Source: an uncultured Coriobacteriaceae bacterium
GTDB lineage: Bacteria > Actinomycetota > Coriobacteriia > Coriobacteriales > Eggerthellaceae
Assembly: GCA_900552365.1 (NCBI GenBank)
Contig: URZP01000027.1
Coordinates: forward strand, 1-16,134
Length of the DNA: 16,134 nucleotides
Reading direction: 5' to 3'
Under the pieces are notes generated by a model, which saw only the letters and a program-made list of their open reading frames with translations, made no database searches and was not told where the DNA came from. Of the stretch, positions 15,121-16,134 are shown one piece after another. How positions within the stretch are numbered: position 1 is the stretch's first letter; every line of letters begins with the position of its first letter. The translations under genes and the position numbers were made by a program.

Positions 15121-15218
15121 GCCGAGCGCGCTTCCGTGGAAGCGCAGCGACAGCTGCAAAATGATCAGGCCCGAGCGCGCTTCCTCGGAAGCGAGGCGAC
15201 AGCCGCCAACCGACCGAA
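15121..15218 (+). repeat. Tandem pair of ~49-bp palindromic repeat elements
   Basis: Two units with a 49-bp period. Each has CCGAGCGCGCTTCC, a 2-base centre, GGAAGCG, then CGACAGC. The first centre is a perfect 8-2-8 palindrome (15128-15145), the second a perfect 7-2-7 one (15178-15193). The same pattern occurs downstream of efp and within the aroQ-pepP linker, always in the direction of the host or upstream gene. Confidence 0.8.
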
Positions 15219-15300
15219 GCCCTCGGAACGAGCGAGCCGCGCAGCCCAAAAGCCAATACAGGGTCGCCTCGGCGACAAATCAGCTTGCTAGATGGCCAGC

Positions 15301-15335
15301 AAAAGCGACGTCTTCTTCAGAAGGCGTCGCTTTTT
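15301..15335. terminator. Bidirectional intrinsic terminator between rbr and the phosphodiesterase gene
   Basis: AAAAGCGACGTCTTC (15301-15315), loop TTCA, GAAGGCGTCGCTTTT (15320-15334): a 15-bp stem with a single G-T pair, A-run on the left and T-run on the right, so it can stop both convergent transcripts. A second small hairpin, TGTGTT-CGGA-AACACA, adjoins it at 15335-15350. Confidence 0.93.
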
Positions 15336-15407
15336 GTGTTCGGAAACACATAAACGCAGGTCGACGTTGCAGACCGGCACACGGGGAGCACCGACGACCC
15401 GACACGC

Positions 15408-15953
15408 CTATTCAGCAGAAGACCCAACAGATCCCGTCTCAAACAAAACTTCGCCGTCAAGGGACTCGATGGCAATGGAAAGCACGCATCCCTCTTCCAC
15501 GACGATCTTCCCCACACTCGTCGGGAACCCACCGCGCGGCCGCGTGACGGAACCCGGGTTCAAGACATGCCGCGCGGGGTATGCCGCGCGCCCCCGCTCA
15601 AGGCGTGGAATATGCGTATGACCGTGAATGCACACGTGCGGGATAGGATCGCCCGGCGCAACCGCCGAGCTTCCCGCGAAACTGATTCGCACGTCGTTGG
15701 GATAATGAGCCACCAGGAATCGAACGCCGTTGATGACCGGCTTGGCAAACCGCTGGACGTCCGATGGATAGTCGCCGGGAATGTCGTTGTTTCCCAACAC
15801 CGCGTCAACAGGTCCGATGGTTTGAAGCTCTCGCAAAATAGACGGGTCGCAAATGTCGCCTGCATGAATGATGCGATCGCACTCGACAAGCGCCGCATAA
15901 GCGCGCGGGCCAAGTCGCCCGTGAGTATCGGACAAAACCCCGATCAGCGTCAT
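15408..15953 (-). CDS. Metallophosphoesterase, YfcE/MJ0936 phosphodiesterase family
   Basis: A 181-residue calcineurin-like phosphoesterase. All metal-binding motifs are present in order: SDTHG (8-12), HAGDI (30-34), LGNNDI (53-58), AHYP (82-85) and HGHTHIP (110-116). The length fits the small phosphodiesterase group (YfcE, MJ0936) of unknown natural substrate, which cleave artificial phosphodiesters with manganese. The GH of the usual T/VHGH motif is replaced by AHYP, but the His is kept. The ATG at 15953 has AAAGGA seven bases upstream. It is convergent to rubrerythrin and appears monocistronic in this window. Confidence 0.93.
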   Translation of the reverse strand: MTLIGVLSDTHGRLGPRAYAALVECDRIIHAGDICDPSILRELQTIGPVDAVLGNNDIPGDYPSDVQRFAKPVINGVRFLVAHYPNDVRISFAGSSAVAPGDPIPHVCIHGHTHIPRLERGRAAYPARHVLNPGSVTRPRGGFPTSVGKIVVEEGCVLSIAIESLDGEVLFETGSVGSSAE

Positions 15954-15982
15954 ATCGGCATCCTTTCATTTGCGTGAACTCG

Positions 15983-15988
15983 ATTATA
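15983..15988 (-). promoter_or_regulatory. Probable -10 box of the phosphodiesterase gene
   Basis: A perfect TATAAT on the minus strand, 30 bp before the ATG at 15953. No good -35 hexamer is seen at 16-18 bp. Confidence 0.45.
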
Positions 15989-16065
15989 CCCGCTCTGTCA
16001 TCATCGCTTTCGCCGATTGGCTACCAAGCGCATTTGAAGACTCCCACCCTCATCGTCCTTCCATG

Positions 16066-16128
16066 ATCTAAGCCAACTTGACTTAGATTTATTACAAGAA
16101 GGTAACGCAAGTTATCGGCAAGGTTACC
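16066..16128. promoter_or_regulatory. Inverted repeats at the right edge, likely control region of the next gene
   Basis: ATCTAAG (16066-16072) and CTTAGAT (16082-16088) form a 7-9-7 inverted repeat that overlaps a TTGACT (16078-16083) resembling a plus-strand -35 box. GGTAAC (16101-16106) and GTTACC (16123-16128) form a second one, which also contains the near-direct repeat GCAAGTTATCG / GCAAGGTTACCG. No coding start is seen before the edge. Confidence 0.4.
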
Positions 16129-16134
16129 GACTGG

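Larger units (their letters stand above)
15105..15407. other. Convergent intergenic region with repeats and terminator
   Basis: This 303-bp gap between the rubrerythrin and phosphodiesterase stops holds two tandem palindromic repeat units (15121-15218), possibly a third degenerate one up to about 15260, a perfect GTCGCC-TC-GGCGAC hairpin at 15263-15276, and the bidirectional terminator at 15301-15335. The remaining bases to 15407 show no gene or other clear structure. Confidence 0.75.

Noticed and set aside
15121..15218. CRISPR array
   Set aside because: Only two adjacent palindromic units with no unique spacers and no cas genes.
15105..15291. Open frame after rubrerythrin giving coiled-coil-like AERASVEAQRQL
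   Set aside because: No start codon with a binding site; the protein-like look comes from the repeat units. A similar phrase downstream of efp arises from the same repeat.

Overview
The window is about 16 kb of moderately GC-rich bacterial chromosome with housekeeping genes. Twelve of the thirteen genes lie on the minus strand; rubrerythrin is the only plus-strand gene. The set (RuvX, MltG, YqeG-type phosphatase, a full run of aro genes, EF-P, rubrerythrin, an M18 aminopeptidase and a T. foetus-type IMP dehydrogenase) fits a gut anaerobe of the Coriobacteriia (Eggerthellaceae-like). That assignment is inference from gene content, base composition and gene order; there is no rRNA or other marker here to settle it.

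Layout, left to right. Positions 1-975 hold the N-terminal part of an alkaline-phosphatase-superfamily protein that runs off the left edge. Positions 1113-1352 hold the 3' end of the large operon: an intrinsic terminator and a palindromic repeat. From 9607 down to 1353 runs one tightly packed minus-strand operon: ruvX, mltG, a yqeG-type HAD phosphatase, aroE, aroC, aroK, aroB, a fused aroQ-pepP, and efp. It supplies five of the seven shikimate-pathway enzymes (AroB, AroQ, AroE, AroK, AroC; DAHP synthase and EPSP synthase are absent). Several junctions overlap (aroC/aroK by 4 bp, aroK/aroB by 16 bp). Next come guaB (9698-11215, own promoter and terminator), then an NSS-family sodium symporter and an M18 aminopeptidase (11469-14319) that form a two-gene unit. 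A regulatory region with a perfect 8-5-8 inverted repeat over the -10 box separates these from rubrerythrin (14499-15104, plus strand). A strong bidirectional terminator separates rubrerythrin from a convergent YfcE/MJ0936-type phosphodiesterase (15408-15953). The right edge carries inverted repeats that look like the control region of a gene beyond the window.

The points most worth a second look are: (1) the in-frame fusion of type II dehydroquinate dehydratase to an Xaa-Pro aminopeptidase, which are separate neighbours in other bacteria; (2) a family of short palindromic elements (core GCTTCC-NN-GGAAGC, followed by CGACAGC) found downstream of efp, twice in tandem downstream of rubrerythrin, and inside the coding sequence of the AroQ-PepP linker; (3) an IMP dehydrogenase that closely resembles the Tritrichomonas foetus enzyme; (4) the palindromic operator candidate on the rubrerythrin promoter. 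I see no CRISPR array, tRNA, rRNA, transposase or phage gene, and no clearly new multi-gene system.
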